Origin: an uncultured Massilia sp.
GTDB taxonomy: Bacteria > Pseudomonadota > Gammaproteobacteria > Burkholderiales > Burkholderiaceae
Reading direction: 5' to 3'
NCBI GenBank assembly: GCA_946886065.1
Contig: CAMPHU010000067.1
Coordinates: 1-21,366, forward strand
Length of the DNA stretch: 21,366 nt
In this document: piece by piece, positions 7,828 to 16,337 of the stretch
Layout: each line of letters begins with the position of its first letter
How positions within the stretch are numbered: the first letter of the stretch is position 1
The notes under the pieces: model-generated
What the model was told of the DNA's origin: nothing
Databases searched by the model: none
Seen by the model: only the letters and a program-made list of their open reading frames with translations
Program-made: the position numbers and the translations under genes

Positions 7828-7936
7828 ACACGAAAGTTGCGTGCGCCCTGTCGGCACAAGCTTGCGTATGCTAACCAAATCCCGGCCTTTCCGACCAACT
7901 CTTCCGCCGCGTGGCCATTCCTCGCGCGCCTGACCG

Positions 7937-10255
7937 ATGCAGCAAGCCGATCCGCAAGCCGATCCGCACTCCCCAGCCCGGCGGCTTCCCCTGCCGGGCT
8001 CCGGCCACGCGCCCCTGCTGCTGGCGATGATCGTCTTCCTGGTGACCCTGGTGGCGACCTACAGCGCCTGGGACAGCGCGCGCCGCAGCGCGCAGGAGCA
8101 GCTGCGCGAGACCTTCGATTACCGCACCCGCGACATGGCCTACAGCATCGAGCGCCGCATGGCGGTCTACGAACAGGTGCTGCGCGGCGCGCGCGGCTAC
8201 CTGCGCGGCTCGGTCGCGCTCAGCCGCGCCGAATTCGCCGAGTACTACCGCACGCTGCGCCTGGACCAGTATTTCCCCGGCCTGGAAGCGATCGGGATCG
8301 CCACCGCCATTCCGCCGGGCGGGCTGGCGGCGCACGAGCGCGGCGTGCGCGCCGAAGGCTTTCCGCACTACGCCGTCAGCCCCGACACGCCGCGCGACAC
8401 CTATACCGCCATCGCCCACATCGAACCTTTCTCGGGCCGCAACCTGCGCGCCTTCGGCTACGACATGTTCAGCGAACCGGTGCGGCGCGCGGCCATGATC
8501 GCCGCCCGCGACAGCGGCCAGGCCGCCCTGAGCGGCAAGGTGGTGCTGGTGCAGGAAGGCAAGGGCGGTGTCCAGTCCGGCGTGCTGATGTACCTGCCCG
8601 TCTACCGCAGCGGCATGCCGGCGGCCACCGTCGAGCAGCGCCGCGCCGCCCTGGCCGGCTGGGTGTACGCGCCTTTCCGCATGAACGACCTGATGAGCGG
8701 GGTGAGCGGGATCGCCGTGCCCCAGCTCGAGATTGCGGTCTACGACGGGCCGCAGGCCGCGCCGGATGCCCTGCTGTACCGGTCCCCCGTCACGCGCGGC
8801 GGGCCCGCGCCCTTCCAGAGCGTGCGGCGCCTGGACCTGGGCGGACGCACCTGGCTGGTCACGATGCGGCCGGACGCCTCGCTGCTGGCGACCCTGGACG
8901 CCACGCGCCCGCTCCTGATCGCGCTCACCGGCACCACCCTCGGTTTCCTGCTGGCCCTGGTGGTCTGGCTGCTGGCCACCGAGCGCCGCCGCGCGCTGCA
9001 GCTGGCCCAGGGCATGACCCACGAGCTGCGCGCATCGCACGACCGCATCGCGGCCGAGCAGCAGCGCATCCGCGTGATCCTGGAAAACGCCTACGACGGC
9101 TTCGTGGCCGTCGACGAGGACGGCCGCATCACCGACTGGAACGCCCAGGCCACGCGCATCTTCGGCCTGGCCGCCAATGAAGCGGTCGGGCGCCCGGTCG
9201 AGACGCTGCTGCCGGAGCCGCGCCGCGCGGCCTTCCGCGCGGCCTTCGAGTCCTTCAAGCGCGGCGGCCCCTGCTCGCTGCTGGGCGCCCCGGCCGAGGT
9301 CGAGGTGCTGCACGCCGGCGGGCGCCTGGTGCCGGCCGAGCTGGCGGTGGCCCTGCCGCCGAACGGCAAGGTGGACGGGGCCAGCGTTTTCGTGCGCGAC
9401 ATCACGCCGCGGCGCGAGGCCGAGGCGCGCGAACAGCAGCGCCAGCAGCGCCTGGACGAGGCGCGCGAAGGCCTGGCGCGGGCCCAGAAGCTGGAAGCGG
9501 TCGGCAAGCTCACCGGCGGCGTGGCCCACGACTTCAACAACATCCTGCACATCATCAGCGCCAACGTGCAGCTGATGCTGCGCGCCGAAGGGCCGATGAA
9601 CAAGAAGCGCCTGCACAGCATCCTCGACGCGGTCGACCGCGGCGCCAAGCTGGCCGGCCAGCTGCTGGCCTTCGCGCGGCGCCAGCCGCTGCATCCGACC
9701 GTGGTCGACGTGTCGCAGCTGCTGGAACGGGTCGACAGCCTGCTGCTGCGCGCGGCCGGCGACAGCGTCACGGTCGAGCGCAGCGCGCCGCCCGACCTGT
9801 GGCCGACCCTGGTCGATCCCAACCAGCTCGAGAACGTGCTGCTCAACCTGGTCATCAATGCGCGCGACGCCATGGACGGCGCCGGCACCATCGCCCTGCG
9901 CCTGGCCAACGTGACGGTCGACAGCGAGGCGGCCCAGGCCGGCCCCGCGCTGGCCGATCCGGAATTGACGCCGGGCGACTACGTGCAAGTGGCCGTCAGC
10001 GACACCGGCCAGGGCATGCCGCGCGAGGTCATGGAGCGCGCCTTCGAACCCTTCTTCACCACCAAGCCCGAGGGCAAGGGCACCGGCCTGGGCCTGTCGA
10101 TGGCGCACGGCTTCGTGCGCCAGAGCGGCGGCCACATCCGCCTGGCCAGCACCCCGGGCCAGGGCACCACCGTCACCATCTACCTGCCGCGCCACGTGGC
10201 GCCGGCGCTGCGCGGCGCCGCCGGCGTCGAGGCTGAAGCAGGCGTCCCCTCCTGA
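7937..10255 (+). CDS. CHASE-PAS sensor histidine kinase, no receiver domain
   Basis: 772 residues. Helix 1 (about 26-45) and helix 2 (about 326-348) bracket a ~280-residue periplasmic CHASE domain, recognised from GARGYLRGS, FPGLEAIGIATAIP and YDMFSEPVRRAAM. A short coiled linker leads to a PAS domain (about 379-490; ILENAYDGFVAVDEDGRI), HisKA with His531 in GVAHDFNN, and a HATPase with N-box Asn637/Asn641 (NLVINARDAM) and GTGLGLS from residue 715. CHASE domains bind small extracellular ligands such as cytokinin-like or other low-molecular-weight compounds; the ligand here is unknown. The PAS lacks the LOV cysteine motif. No response regulator is encoded alongside. An in-frame stop at 7931-7933 makes the ATG at 7937 the first possible start, though its ribosome binding site is weak. 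A hairpin terminator follows. Confidence 0.93.
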   Translation: MQQADPQADPHSPARRLPLPGSGHAPLLLAMIVFLVTLVATYSAWDSARRSAQEQLRETFDYRTRDMAYSIERRMAVYEQVLRGARGYLRGSVALSRAEFAEYYRTLRLDQYFPGLEAIGIATAIPPGGLAAHERGVRAEGFPHYAVSPDTPRDTYTAIAHIEPFSGRNLRAFGYDMFSEPVRRAAMIAARDSGQAALSGKVVLVQEGKGGVQSGVLMYLPVYRSGMPAATVEQRRAALAGWVYAPFRMNDLMSGVSGIAVPQLEIAVYDGPQAAPDALLYRSPVTRGGPAPFQSVRRLDLGGRTWLVTMRPDASLLATLDATRPLLIALTGTTLGFLLALVVWLLATERRRALQLAQGMTHELRASHDRIAAEQQRIRVILENAYDGFVAVDEDGRITDWNAQATRIFGLAANEAVGRPVETLLPEPRRAAFRAAFESFKRGGPCSLLGAPAEVEVLHAGGRLVPAELAVALPPNGKVDGASVFVRDITPRREAEAREQQRQQRLDEAREGLARAQKLEAVGKLTGGVAHDFNNILHIISANVQLMLRAEGPMNKKRLHSILDAVDRGAKLAGQLLAFARRQPLHPTVVDVSQLLERVDSLLLRAAGDSVTVERSAPPDLWPTLVDPNQLENVLLNLVINARDAMDGAGTIALRLANVTVDSEAAQAGPALADPELTPGDYVQVAVSDTGQGMPREVMERAFEPFFTTKPEGKGTGLGLSMAHGFVRQSGGHIRLASTPGQGTTVTIYLPRHVAPALRGAAGVEAEAGVPS

Positions 10256-10278
10256 ACCCGCCTTACCCGCGGCGCATG

Positions 10279-10305
10279 AAGCCGGCCACCGGCTTGTTGT
10301 TTTAT
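10279..10305 (+). terminator. Intrinsic terminator after the CHASE kinase
   Basis: A 7-bp stem (AAGCCGG 10279-10285, CCGGCTT 10289-10295) closes a 3-nt loop and is followed by GTTGTTTTAT. It lies 24 bp past the kinase stop and separates it from the TonB receptor operon. Confidence 0.7.
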
Positions 10306-10427
10306 ATTGACAAAAGCGGTAATTCGGATGCCATTTTATTTCCTTCTGTTATCATCCGCTGACATAAGGAAATATCACCAATTCTAACCAAATCGGGCAG
10401 CGCGCCTTCCCAGGCCGCTGACGTGGT
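10306..10427 (+). promoter_or_regulatory. AT-rich promoter region of the TonB-YfiR-YfiN operon
   Basis: This region is markedly AT-richer than the genes around it. It holds a perfect TTGACA (10307-10312), but no good -10 at 16-18 bp; the nearest is CATTTT at 10332-10337 with a 19-bp gap. An imperfect palindrome, TGACAT-AAGGAA-ATATCA (10360-10377), could be an operator. No Fur-box-like sequence is evident. Promoter position is unresolved. Confidence 0.4.
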
Positions 10428-12464
10428 ATGCGCTTACTTGTCCGCCCTCTCCGTTTTCCAGCAGGTCGACTGTCCGCCGCGCTCCTCCTGACCGGCATGT
10501 TGGAATCGGTTCCGGCGGCGGCCGCGCCTGGCGATGCGCCCGCGCTGGCCGACGTGCCGCTCGAGGCGCTGATGGGCATGAAGATGGTCCAGGCCGCGTC
10601 CAAGTTCGAGCAGCTGATCAGCGAAGCCCCTGCCGCCGCCAGCGTCCTGACGTCCGACGACATCCGCGCCCATGGCTGGCGCACCCTGGCCGATGCGCTG
10701 GCCTCCCTGCCCGGGCTGTACACCACCGACGACCGCAGCTACAGCTACCTGGGCGCGCGCGGCTTCCTGCGCCCGGGCGACTACAACAGCCGCTTCGTGC
10801 TCCTGATCGACGGCGCGCGCACCAACGACGCCGTCTACGACCAGGCCATGCTGGGCAACGAAGGCCTGGTCGACATGGACATGGTGCAGCGCGTCGAGTT
10901 CATTCCCGGCGCCGGTTCGGCCATGGCCGGGTCGAACGCGCTGTTCGGCGTGATCAACGTGGTCACCCGCGACGGCAATGCGCTCGCCGGGCCGCGCGTG
11001 GCCCTGGCGGCGGGCAGCCACGGCGAACGGCGCCTGCGCACCAGCCACGGCTGGCACGGCCAGCAGGGCGCCGACCTGCTGCTCGCGGCCAGCGTCCTCA
11101 CGCGCGACGGCGATACCCTGTATTACCCGGAATTCGACGCGCCCGACACGCACAAGGGCATCGCGCGCGGGGGCGACGGCGAGCAGGCGCGCCAGTTCCT
11201 GTTCAAGGCCGGCTACGGCGGCTTCACGCTCTCGGCCAACCACGTCCACCGCAGCAAGGGCACCCCCACCGCGTCCTTCGGCACCGTGTTCGGCGCGCCG
11301 AACCGGACCATGGATACGCACAGCGTGGCCCGGCTGGCCTACACGCGCAGCCTGGCGCCCGGACTGGCCCTGTCGGCCCAGGCGCTGTGGGGCAAGGCCG
11401 ACTACCTCGGCCACTATTATTATCCCGGCGATGCCGGCCGCGGCCTGCTGGACAACGTCGACGGCGCCCATGCGCGCTGGTCGGGCCTGAACCTGCACGC
11501 CACGCTGACCCGCCTCCCCGGCCACAAGATCCTGCTGGGGGCCGACCTGGAGCACGACGCGCGGCGCGACCTGTTCAACTACAACGCCCGGCCCTACGCC
11601 TTGCTGCTCGACGAGCGCCGCTCGGCCGACAAGCGCGGCGTGTTCGTCGAGGACGAGATGCGGCTGGGCGAGCGCGTGCTGGTCAACGCCAGCCTGCGCC
11701 ACGACCGCCACAGCACCGGCGCGCGCAGCACCAGCCCGCGCGTGGCCCTGCTCTACCGCGCCGCGCCCGGCAGCACCGCAAAGCTCATCTACGGCACGGC
11801 CTTCCGGGTGCCGAACGCCTACGAGATGTACTACCACGTGGAAGAGGAAGGCGGCCAGCTGCCCAACCCGGACCTGGCGCCGGAACGCATCCGAACCCTG
11901 GAGGCCGTGTTCGAGCAGGCCTACGGCGCCAGCGGCCATGCGCGCCTGTCGCTGTTCACCTACCGCATGCGCGACCTGATCTCGCAGCAGCAGGACGAGG
12001 CCAGCGGCCTGCTCATCTTCCGCAACCTCGACCGCGCCGAGGCGCATGGCCTGGAAGCCTCGGCCGAGCAGGTCAGCGCCAGCACGGCGCGCCTGCGCGC
12101 CAGCTATACCTGGCAGCGCGCCGTCGACGGCGCCGGCCAGGTGCTGCGCGCCTCGCCGCGCCACCTGCTCAAGTTCAACGGCGTGCTGCCGCTCTTCGGG
12201 GATGGCGGCGATGCGCGCGCCCGCCTGGGCGGCGAGTTCCAGTGCCTGTCCGCGCGCCTGGCCGAGCGGGGGCGCGTGGGCGGCTATTGCGTGGCCAACC
12301 TGACCCTGTCGAGTTCGCGTCTGCTGCCGGGCGCGGAGTTGTCGCTGAGCGCCTACAACCTGTCCAGCCGCCGCTATGCCGATCCGGCCGGCCCGGCCTT
12401 CGTGCAGGACGCGCTGCAGCGCCAGGGCCGCACGCTCTACGCCAAGCTGGCGTTCGGGTTCTGA
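10428..12464 (+). CDS. TonB-dependent outer-membrane receptor
   Basis: 678 residues. A signal peptide (about 1-33, basic start, hydrophobic core, AAAA before PGD) precedes a short N-terminal extension with the PLEALMGMKMVQAASK pattern. Next comes the plug domain (about 63-180: APAAASVLTSDDI, TLADALASLPGLY, FVLLIDGARTND, SNALFGVINVVT) and a 22-strand-type beta-barrel to the C-terminus, which ends in Phe as outer-membrane proteins usually do (KLAFGF). Such receptors move scarce ligands across the outer membrane using TonB energy; the substrate cannot be inferred. It is the first gene of an operon with a YfiR protein (1-nt gap) and a YfiN-like c-di-GMP enzyme, which suggests that the receptor feeds a signal to, or is controlled by, that pair. 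The ribosome binding site is weak. The ATG at 10428 is preferred because later starts would cut the signal peptide. Confidence 0.9.
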   Translation: MRLLVRPLRFPAGRLSAALLLTGMLESVPAAAAPGDAPALADVPLEALMGMKMVQAASKFEQLISEAPAAASVLTSDDIRAHGWRTLADALASLPGLYTTDDRSYSYLGARGFLRPGDYNSRFVLLIDGARTNDAVYDQAMLGNEGLVDMDMVQRVEFIPGAGSAMAGSNALFGVINVVTRDGNALAGPRVALAAGSHGERRLRTSHGWHGQQGADLLLAASVLTRDGDTLYYPEFDAPDTHKGIARGGDGEQARQFLFKAGYGGFTLSANHVHRSKGTPTASFGTVFGAPNRTMDTHSVARLAYTRSLAPGLALSAQALWGKADYLGHYYYPGDAGRGLLDNVDGAHARWSGLNLHATLTRLPGHKILLGADLEHDARRDLFNYNARPYALLLDERRSADKRGVFVEDEMRLGERVLVNASLRHDRHSTGARSTSPRVALLYRAAPGSTAKLIYGTAFRVPNAYEMYYHVEEEGGQLPNPDLAPERIRTLEAVFEQAYGASGHARLSLFTYRMRDLISQQQDEASGLLIFRNLDRAEAHGLEASAEQVSASTARLRASYTWQRAVDGAGQVLRASPRHLLKFNGVLPLFGDGGDARARLGGEFQCLSARLAERGRVGGYCVANLTLSSSRLLPGAELSLSAYNLSSRRYADPAGPAFVQDALQRQGRTLYAKLAFGF

Positions 12465-12465
12465 G

Positions 12466-13005
12466 ATGCGGCGCGGCCTGGCACGCTTGGCGAACCTGGC
12501 GGGCATCGCGGCCGGCGGCGCCCTGCTGGCCGTCTCCTGGCCCGCGCCGGCCCAGGTGCGCGACGTCGACATGAAGGCAGCCTATATCTACAACTTCGCC
12601 CAGTTCACCACCTGGCCGGAAAGCCGTCCACGGCCCCCTGGCGCGCCGCTGTCCGTGTGCGCCGACCGCGCCAGCGTGCTGTGGCCGGCGCTGCTGGCCT
12701 ACAACGGCAAACCCGTCAGCGGGCGCGCCTGGCAGTTGCTGGACGCGGACGCGCGTCCCGGCGCCGCGGGCTGCGACATACTGGTGCTGGGCCGCGCCGC
12801 CGGGGCCGTGCCGGCGCCGGCCGTCCCGGGTTTGCTGGTCGTGCGCGACGGCGCCGCCGGCGCGGGGACCACCGCGGCCGCGGTCACGCTCACCCTGGTC
12901 GACGACGACGAGCAGCTGCGTTTCGACGTCGACACCCGCGAGGCGGCGCGCAGCGGCTTGCGCGTGAGCTCGAAACTGCTGCGTCTTGCAAGGAACGTGT
13001 TATGA
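12466..13005 (+). CDS. yfiR: YfiR family periplasmic regulator (DUF4154)
   Basis: 179 residues. A signal peptide (about 1-29, ending PAPA before QVRD) is followed by the DUF4154 hallmarks: [15 protein letters not shown] (about 37-51), the CDILVLG segment (Cys103) and a closing [11 protein letters not shown] motif (about 165-175). In Pseudomonas, YfiR represses the diguanylate cyclase YfiN from the periplasm under redox and envelope control. Cys65 and Cys103 sit about as far apart as the Cys71-Cys110 pair I recall for Pseudomonas YfiR; a second C-terminal cysteine pair is absent. The ATG lies 1 nt after the receptor stop, and the gene overlaps the next one by 4 nt (ATGA), so translation of all three is probably coupled. 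No YfiB-like OmpA lipoprotein is present; the TonB receptor occupies that place. Confidence 0.88.
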   Translation: MRRGLARLANLAGIAAGGALLAVSWPAPAQVRDVDMKAAYIYNFAQFTTWPESRPRPPGAPLSVCADRASVLWPALLAYNGKPVSGRAWQLLDADARPGAAGCDILVLGRAAGAVPAPAVPGLLVVRDGAAGAGTTAAAVTLTLVDDDEQLRFDVDTREAARSGLRVSSKLLRLARNVL

Positions 13006-14861
13006 ATTCCGGCCCCGCCACCCGTCTGCCGCGCATCGCGCGCATGCTCGGCGCAGGCCAGCTGCTCGCCGCCGCCGCCGCCCTGAGCGTGGTCGGCGGC
13101 ACCCTGCTGGCCTACCAGTTCGTCACCCTGCGCCACGGCTTGCAGGCCGACGTCGGCATCCACGCGCAGGTGCTGGCCGAGAACATCTCGGCTCCGCTGA
13201 TGTTCGGCGACCGCGAAGCGGCCGGCGACATCCTGAACGCTTTCAAGGCCGACCCGGCCCTGGTCGACGCCATCGTCTACGACGAGGGCGGGCACGAATT
13301 CGCTGCCTTCCGCCGCAACACCTCCGCCCCCGGCACCCTGGCCCAGCTGGCGCCCGCCTGGTTCGGCCCGGTGGTGGTGCAGCAGGAGATCGTGCACCGC
13401 GGCCGGCCGCTGGGGCGCATGCTGCTGCGCGCCGACACCGGCGCCATCTCGACCTCGCTGCAGAACTACGGCGTCCTGTTCGGCCTGGCCTCGGCCGGCG
13501 CCCTGCTGGCCAGCGCGCTGATCTCGCGCCGCAGCCGTGCACGCGTGGCGCGCGCCGAAGCCAAGCTGGCCTATCTCGCCTATACCGACCCGGTGACGGG
13601 CCTGCCGAACCGGCGCGCCGGCCAGGAAGAGCTGGACGCGGCCCTGGTCCAGGCCAGGGACCAGGACGGCTGCGTCGGCCTGGTCCTGATCGACCTGGAC
13701 AACTTCAAGGTGGTGAACGACAGTGCCGGCCACGCCGCCGGCGACCAGCTGCTGCACGAAGTGGGTACGCGCCTGCGGGCGGCGGCCCGTCCCGGCGACC
13801 TGGTGGGGCGCTTCGGCGGCGACGAATTCATCGTGATCGCCCGGCAGGTGGCCTCGGGCGCCGAGCTGCGCGAGATCGCCGAGACCCTGATGGAGGCGCT
13901 GCGCCGCCCGCTCCAGCTGGATGCCCTTGAAGCGATCGTCACCGGCAGCGCGGGCACCTGCGTATTCCCGCAGGACGCCGCGACCGCGAGCGAATTGGTG
14001 TGCAATGCCGACGCCGCGCTGTACCACGCCAAGGGCAGCGGGCGCAACCGCGTGGGCGAATTCCAGCCGGCGATGATGCACGCCACCCAGCGCCGCGCGC
14101 GCCTCGAGCGCGAGCTGCGCCGCGCGCTCGAGACCGAAGGCCTGGCGGTGTTCTACCAGCCGCAGTTCGACTGCGCCAGCGAGCGCCTGGTGGGCGTGGA
14201 GGCGCTGCTGCGCTGGATGCATCCGGAGCACGGCTTCATTGGCCCGGACGAGTTCATCCCGATCGCCGAGGAATGCGGACTGATCGTCGAGATCGGCCGC
14301 TGGGTGCTGGAGCGGGCCTGCCGCGACGCGCTCGACCTGGGCCGGCGCTGCGGCGAGCCGCTGCACGTGGCGGTGAACGTCTCGGCACGCCAGTTCCGCG
14401 AGAAGGATTTCGTGCGCGACCTGGAACAGATCCTGGCGCGCACCGGCCTGCCGCCGGGGCGGCTGGAGCTGGAGCTGACCGAGAGCATGCTGATGGAAGA
14501 CCGCAGCGCCGCGATCGAATTCATGCACGCGGTGCGCGCGCTCGGCGTGCGCCTGTCGATCGACGACTTCGGCACCGGCTACTCCTCGCTGTCCTACCTG
14601 CAGTCCTTCCCGATCAACCAGCTCAAGATCGACCGCAGCTTCGTGCGGCCGCTGCCGGAGTCGGGCCAGATGCTGGCCGGCGCGGTGATCGGCCTGGCCC
14701 ACGATTTCGGCCTGACCGTGGTGGCCGAAGGCGTCGAGGACCGCGCCCAGCTGGCCTGGCTGCAGCGCGCCGGCTGCGATTATGCGCAAGGCTATCTGCT
14801 GGGCCGGCCGATGCCGCTGGCGGCGATCCAGGAACTGGCCGCATCGGTCCAGGCGGCGTGA
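13002..14861 (+). CDS. YfiN-like CHASE8-GGDEF-EAL membrane protein (bifunctional c-di-GMP enzyme)
   Basis: 619 residues. Helix 1 (about 17-41), a periplasmic CHASE8-like domain (about 45-152; [27 protein letters not shown]) and helix 2 (about 155-175). GGDEF domain (about 190-350) with intact GGDEF at 272-276 and an inhibitory I-site RPGD (263-266) exactly five residues before it. EAL domain (about 375-612) with Glu400-Ala-Leu and Asp521-Asp522-Phe-Gly-Thr-Gly, so both cyclase and phosphodiesterase look catalytically competent. Only ~15 residues separate helix 2 from the GGDEF domain, leaving no room for the HAMP domain of classical YfiN. The start is supported by AAGGA 7 nt upstream and the 4-nt overlap with yfiR. 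By analogy the periplasmic YfiR should restrain it. Net direction (make or break c-di-GMP) cannot be told from sequence. Confidence 0.9.
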   Translation: MNSGPATRLPRIARMLGAGQLLAAAAALSVVGGTLLAYQFVTLRHGLQADVGIHAQVLAENISAPLMFGDREAAGDILNAFKADPALVDAIVYDEGGHEFAAFRRNTSAPGTLAQLAPAWFGPVVVQQEIVHRGRPLGRMLLRADTGAISTSLQNYGVLFGLASAGALLASALISRRSRARVARAEAKLAYLAYTDPVTGLPNRRAGQEELDAALVQARDQDGCVGLVLIDLDNFKVVNDSAGHAAGDQLLHEVGTRLRAAARPGDLVGRFGGDEFIVIARQVASGAELREIAETLMEALRRPLQLDALEAIVTGSAGTCVFPQDAATASELVCNADAALYHAKGSGRNRVGEFQPAMMHATQRRARLERELRRALETEGLAVFYQPQFDCASERLVGVEALLRWMHPEHGFIGPDEFIPIAEECGLIVEIGRWVLERACRDALDLGRRCGEPLHVAVNVSARQFREKDFVRDLEQILARTGLPPGRLELELTESMLMEDRSAAIEFMHAVRALGVRLSIDDFGTGYSSLSYLQSFPINQLKIDRSFVRPLPESGQMLAGAVIGLAHDFGLTVVAEGVEDRAQLAWLQRAGCDYAQGYLLGRPMPLAAIQELAASVQAA

Positions 14862-14883
14862 GCCCCGCATGCTAGAGTAAGGC

Positions 14884-15279
14884 ATGCGACTGTTCTACAA
14901 CATTGCGGGCGTGCTGGCGGTGGCGCTCGGGATCCTGGGCATCTTCCTGCCGCTGCTGCCGACCACGCCCTTCCTGCTGCTGGCCTCGGCCTGCTTCGCG
15001 CGCGGCTCGAAGCGCCTGCACCGCTGGCTGCTCTCGCACCGCGTGTTCGGCGAATACCTGCGCAATTTCGAGGAAGGACGCGGCATCCCGCGCAAGGCCA
15101 AGATCGTCGCCACCGTGCTGCTGTGGCTCTCCCTGCTGGGCGCGATGCGCCGCGTCGACCACCTGGGGCTGCAGGCGCTGCTGCTGGCGACCGGCATCGC
15201 CGTCAGCACCTACATGTGGCGCTACCTGCCCACATTGCGCACCAGCCCGCCTCCCGGCCGTCCTTCCGACCAGGCCTGA
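14884..15279 (+). CDS. YbaN/DUF454 family inner-membrane protein
   Basis: 131 residues with the DUF454 signature: an N-terminal hydrophobic pair of helices around GILGIFLPLLPTTPFLLLAS, then CFARGS, HRWLL and FGEYLRNFEEGRGIP, followed by two more helices (about 75-112). Small inner-membrane protein of unknown function, common in proteobacteria. It lies 22 bp behind the c-di-GMP enzyme and may be read through from that operon. An AGAGTAAGG purine stretch precedes the ATG closely. Confidence 0.9.
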   Translation: MRLFYNIAGVLAVALGILGIFLPLLPTTPFLLLASACFARGSKRLHRWLLSHRVFGEYLRNFEEGRGIPRKAKIVATVLLWLSLLGAMRRVDHLGLQALLLATGIAVSTYMWRYLPTLRTSPPPGRPSDQA

Positions 15280-15403
15280 ACCGTCAGCACGCCTTGACGA
15301 AGCGGCCGCGCCGGTCGGCCGGATAGCTGAGCACGAATGATGCCGCGCACGGGCCCGGACCCTGCGCGCTGCGTCATCTCAGCTACACTCATGCCATCAC
15401 TAC

Positions 15404-15409
15404 AAGGAG
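15404..15409 (+). promoter_or_regulatory. Strong ribosome binding site
   Basis: AAGGAG, six nt before the ATG at 15416, close to ideal and the clearest Shine-Dalgarno in the window. The 136 bp upstream (15280-15415) show a TACACT resembling a -10 near 15384 but no matching -35. Confidence 0.7.
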
Positions 15410-15415
15410 AACACG

Positions 15416-16234
15416 ATGTCCGACAGTCTTGACCGCCAATTCCTCGACCTGCACGAGCAAGGCCTGCTGCTGCTGGCGAACTGCTGGGACCCGGGCAGCG
15501 CCCGCATCGCCGCCCTGGCCGGCGCGTCCGCGCTTGCCACCAGCAGCGCCGCTGTCGCCTGGTCCCACGGCTACCCGGACGGCGGCAAGCTGCCGCCGCA
15601 CTTGCTGGTGGAAACCGCCTCCCGCATCGCCGCCCTCAACGCCCTGCCGCTGACGGTCGACATGGAAGCCGGCTACAGCGACGACCCGGACGAGGCGGCG
15701 CGCGTGGCCGACGAGCTGATGGTGGTCGGCGTGGTCGGCATCAATATCGAGGACGGCGCGGGCACGCCCGAGCTGATGTGCGCCAAGATCGCCGCCATCC
15801 GCCGCGCCGCGCAGAAGCGCGCCGTGAGCCTGTTCATCAATGCGCGCTGCGATGTCTTTCTGCGCGGCCTCGCGCCGGAAGACGGGCGGGTGGCGGCCGT
15901 GCTCGAGCGCGCCGCGCGCTATCAGGAAGCCGGCGCCAGCGGCCTGTTCGTGCCGGGCCTGCGCGATCCGGGCGAGATCGCGGCGGTCGTGGCCGGCACC
16001 GCGCTGCCGCTGAACGTGATGGCCCTGCCCGGCCTGCCCTCCCCCGCGCAGCTGCGCGAACTGGGCGTGCGCCGCCTGAGCGCCGGCTCGGCCATCGCCG
16101 AAGGCATGTTCGGCTACGTCAAGGGTTTCACCGAACATTTCCTGGCCACGGGCGGACTCGACGCGCCGCCGGCCGGCCCTGCGCGCTACAGCGAGCTCAA
16201 CACCTGGATGGAAAGCCGCGAGGCAGCGGCCTGA
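15416..16234 (+). CDS. Isocitrate lyase/phosphoenolpyruvate mutase family protein
   Basis: 272 residues, a full-length single (beta/alpha)8 barrel of the ICL/PEPM superfamily. Recognisable pieces are NCWDPGSARI (22-31), TSSAAVAWSHGYPDG (42-56), the metal-binding VDMEAGY with Asp82 and Glu84, GINIEDG with Glu112/Asp113, FINARCDVFL, and a C-terminal RRLSAGSA strand. The KKCGH catalytic loop of true isocitrate lyase is absent. Members of this branch include PEP mutase, carboxyphosphonoenolpyruvate mutase, 2-methylisocitrate lyase and oxaloacetate decarboxylase; which C-C or P-C bond this one acts on cannot be told. It has a strong ribosome binding site and its own terminator downstream, so it is probably a single-gene unit. 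Confidence 0.9.
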   Translation: MSDSLDRQFLDLHEQGLLLLANCWDPGSARIAALAGASALATSSAAVAWSHGYPDGGKLPPHLLVETASRIAALNALPLTVDMEAGYSDDPDEAARVADELMVVGVVGINIEDGAGTPELMCAKIAAIRRAAQKRAVSLFINARCDVFLRGLAPEDGRVAAVLERAARYQEAGASGLFVPGLRDPGEIAAVVAGTALPLNVMALPGLPSPAQLRELGVRRLSAGSAIAEGMFGYVKGFTEHFLATGGLDAPPAGPARYSELNTWMESREAAA

Positions 16235-16266
16235 AGCGGATGCGCCGGGGAGCAGGCACTGAGCTG

Positions 16267-16296
16267 GGCGGGCTCGCATCGTGAAGCCCGTCTTTT
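16267..16296 (+). terminator. Intrinsic terminator after the ICL/PEPM gene
   Basis: Stem GGCGGGCT (16267-16274) pairs with AGCCCGTC (16285-16292), one G-U pair, with a 10-nt loop, followed by TTTT (16293-16296). It ends the upstream transcript 33-62 bp past the stop. Confidence 0.7.
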
Positions 16297-16337
16297 CCAC
16301 ATAATGGACGCTGATCGCATCGATAGGCAGATTCGCT

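Larger units (their letters stand above)
7783..7842. repeat. 10-bp direct repeat AAAGTTGCRT flanking the divergent promoters
   Basis: AAAGTTGCAT (7783-7792) recurs as AAAGTTGCGT (7833-7842), exactly 50 bp apart, about five helical turns. The two copies flank the putative divergent promoters and could be binding sites for one regulator. The first copy overlaps the plus-strand -35. A 9/10 match may be chance. Confidence 0.35.

Noticed and set aside
7871..10195. 774-residue open frame on the minus strand
   Set aside because: It lies wholly antisense to the CHASE kinase, whose domains are all recognisable. Composition (Gln/His/Arg/Ala-rich) is that of an antisense shadow.
10307..10312. TTGACA as a definite -35 for the TonB operon
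   Set aside because: No acceptable -10 is found at normal spacing. It is kept only as part of a tentative promoter region.
10434..12572. 712-residue open frame on the minus strand
   Set aside because: It is antisense to the TonB receptor, has no domain-like pattern, and comes from GC skew at third codon positions.
12699..14885. 728-residue open frame on the minus strand
   Set aside because: It is antisense to the YfiR and GGDEF-EAL genes, which have clear catalytic motifs on the plus strand.
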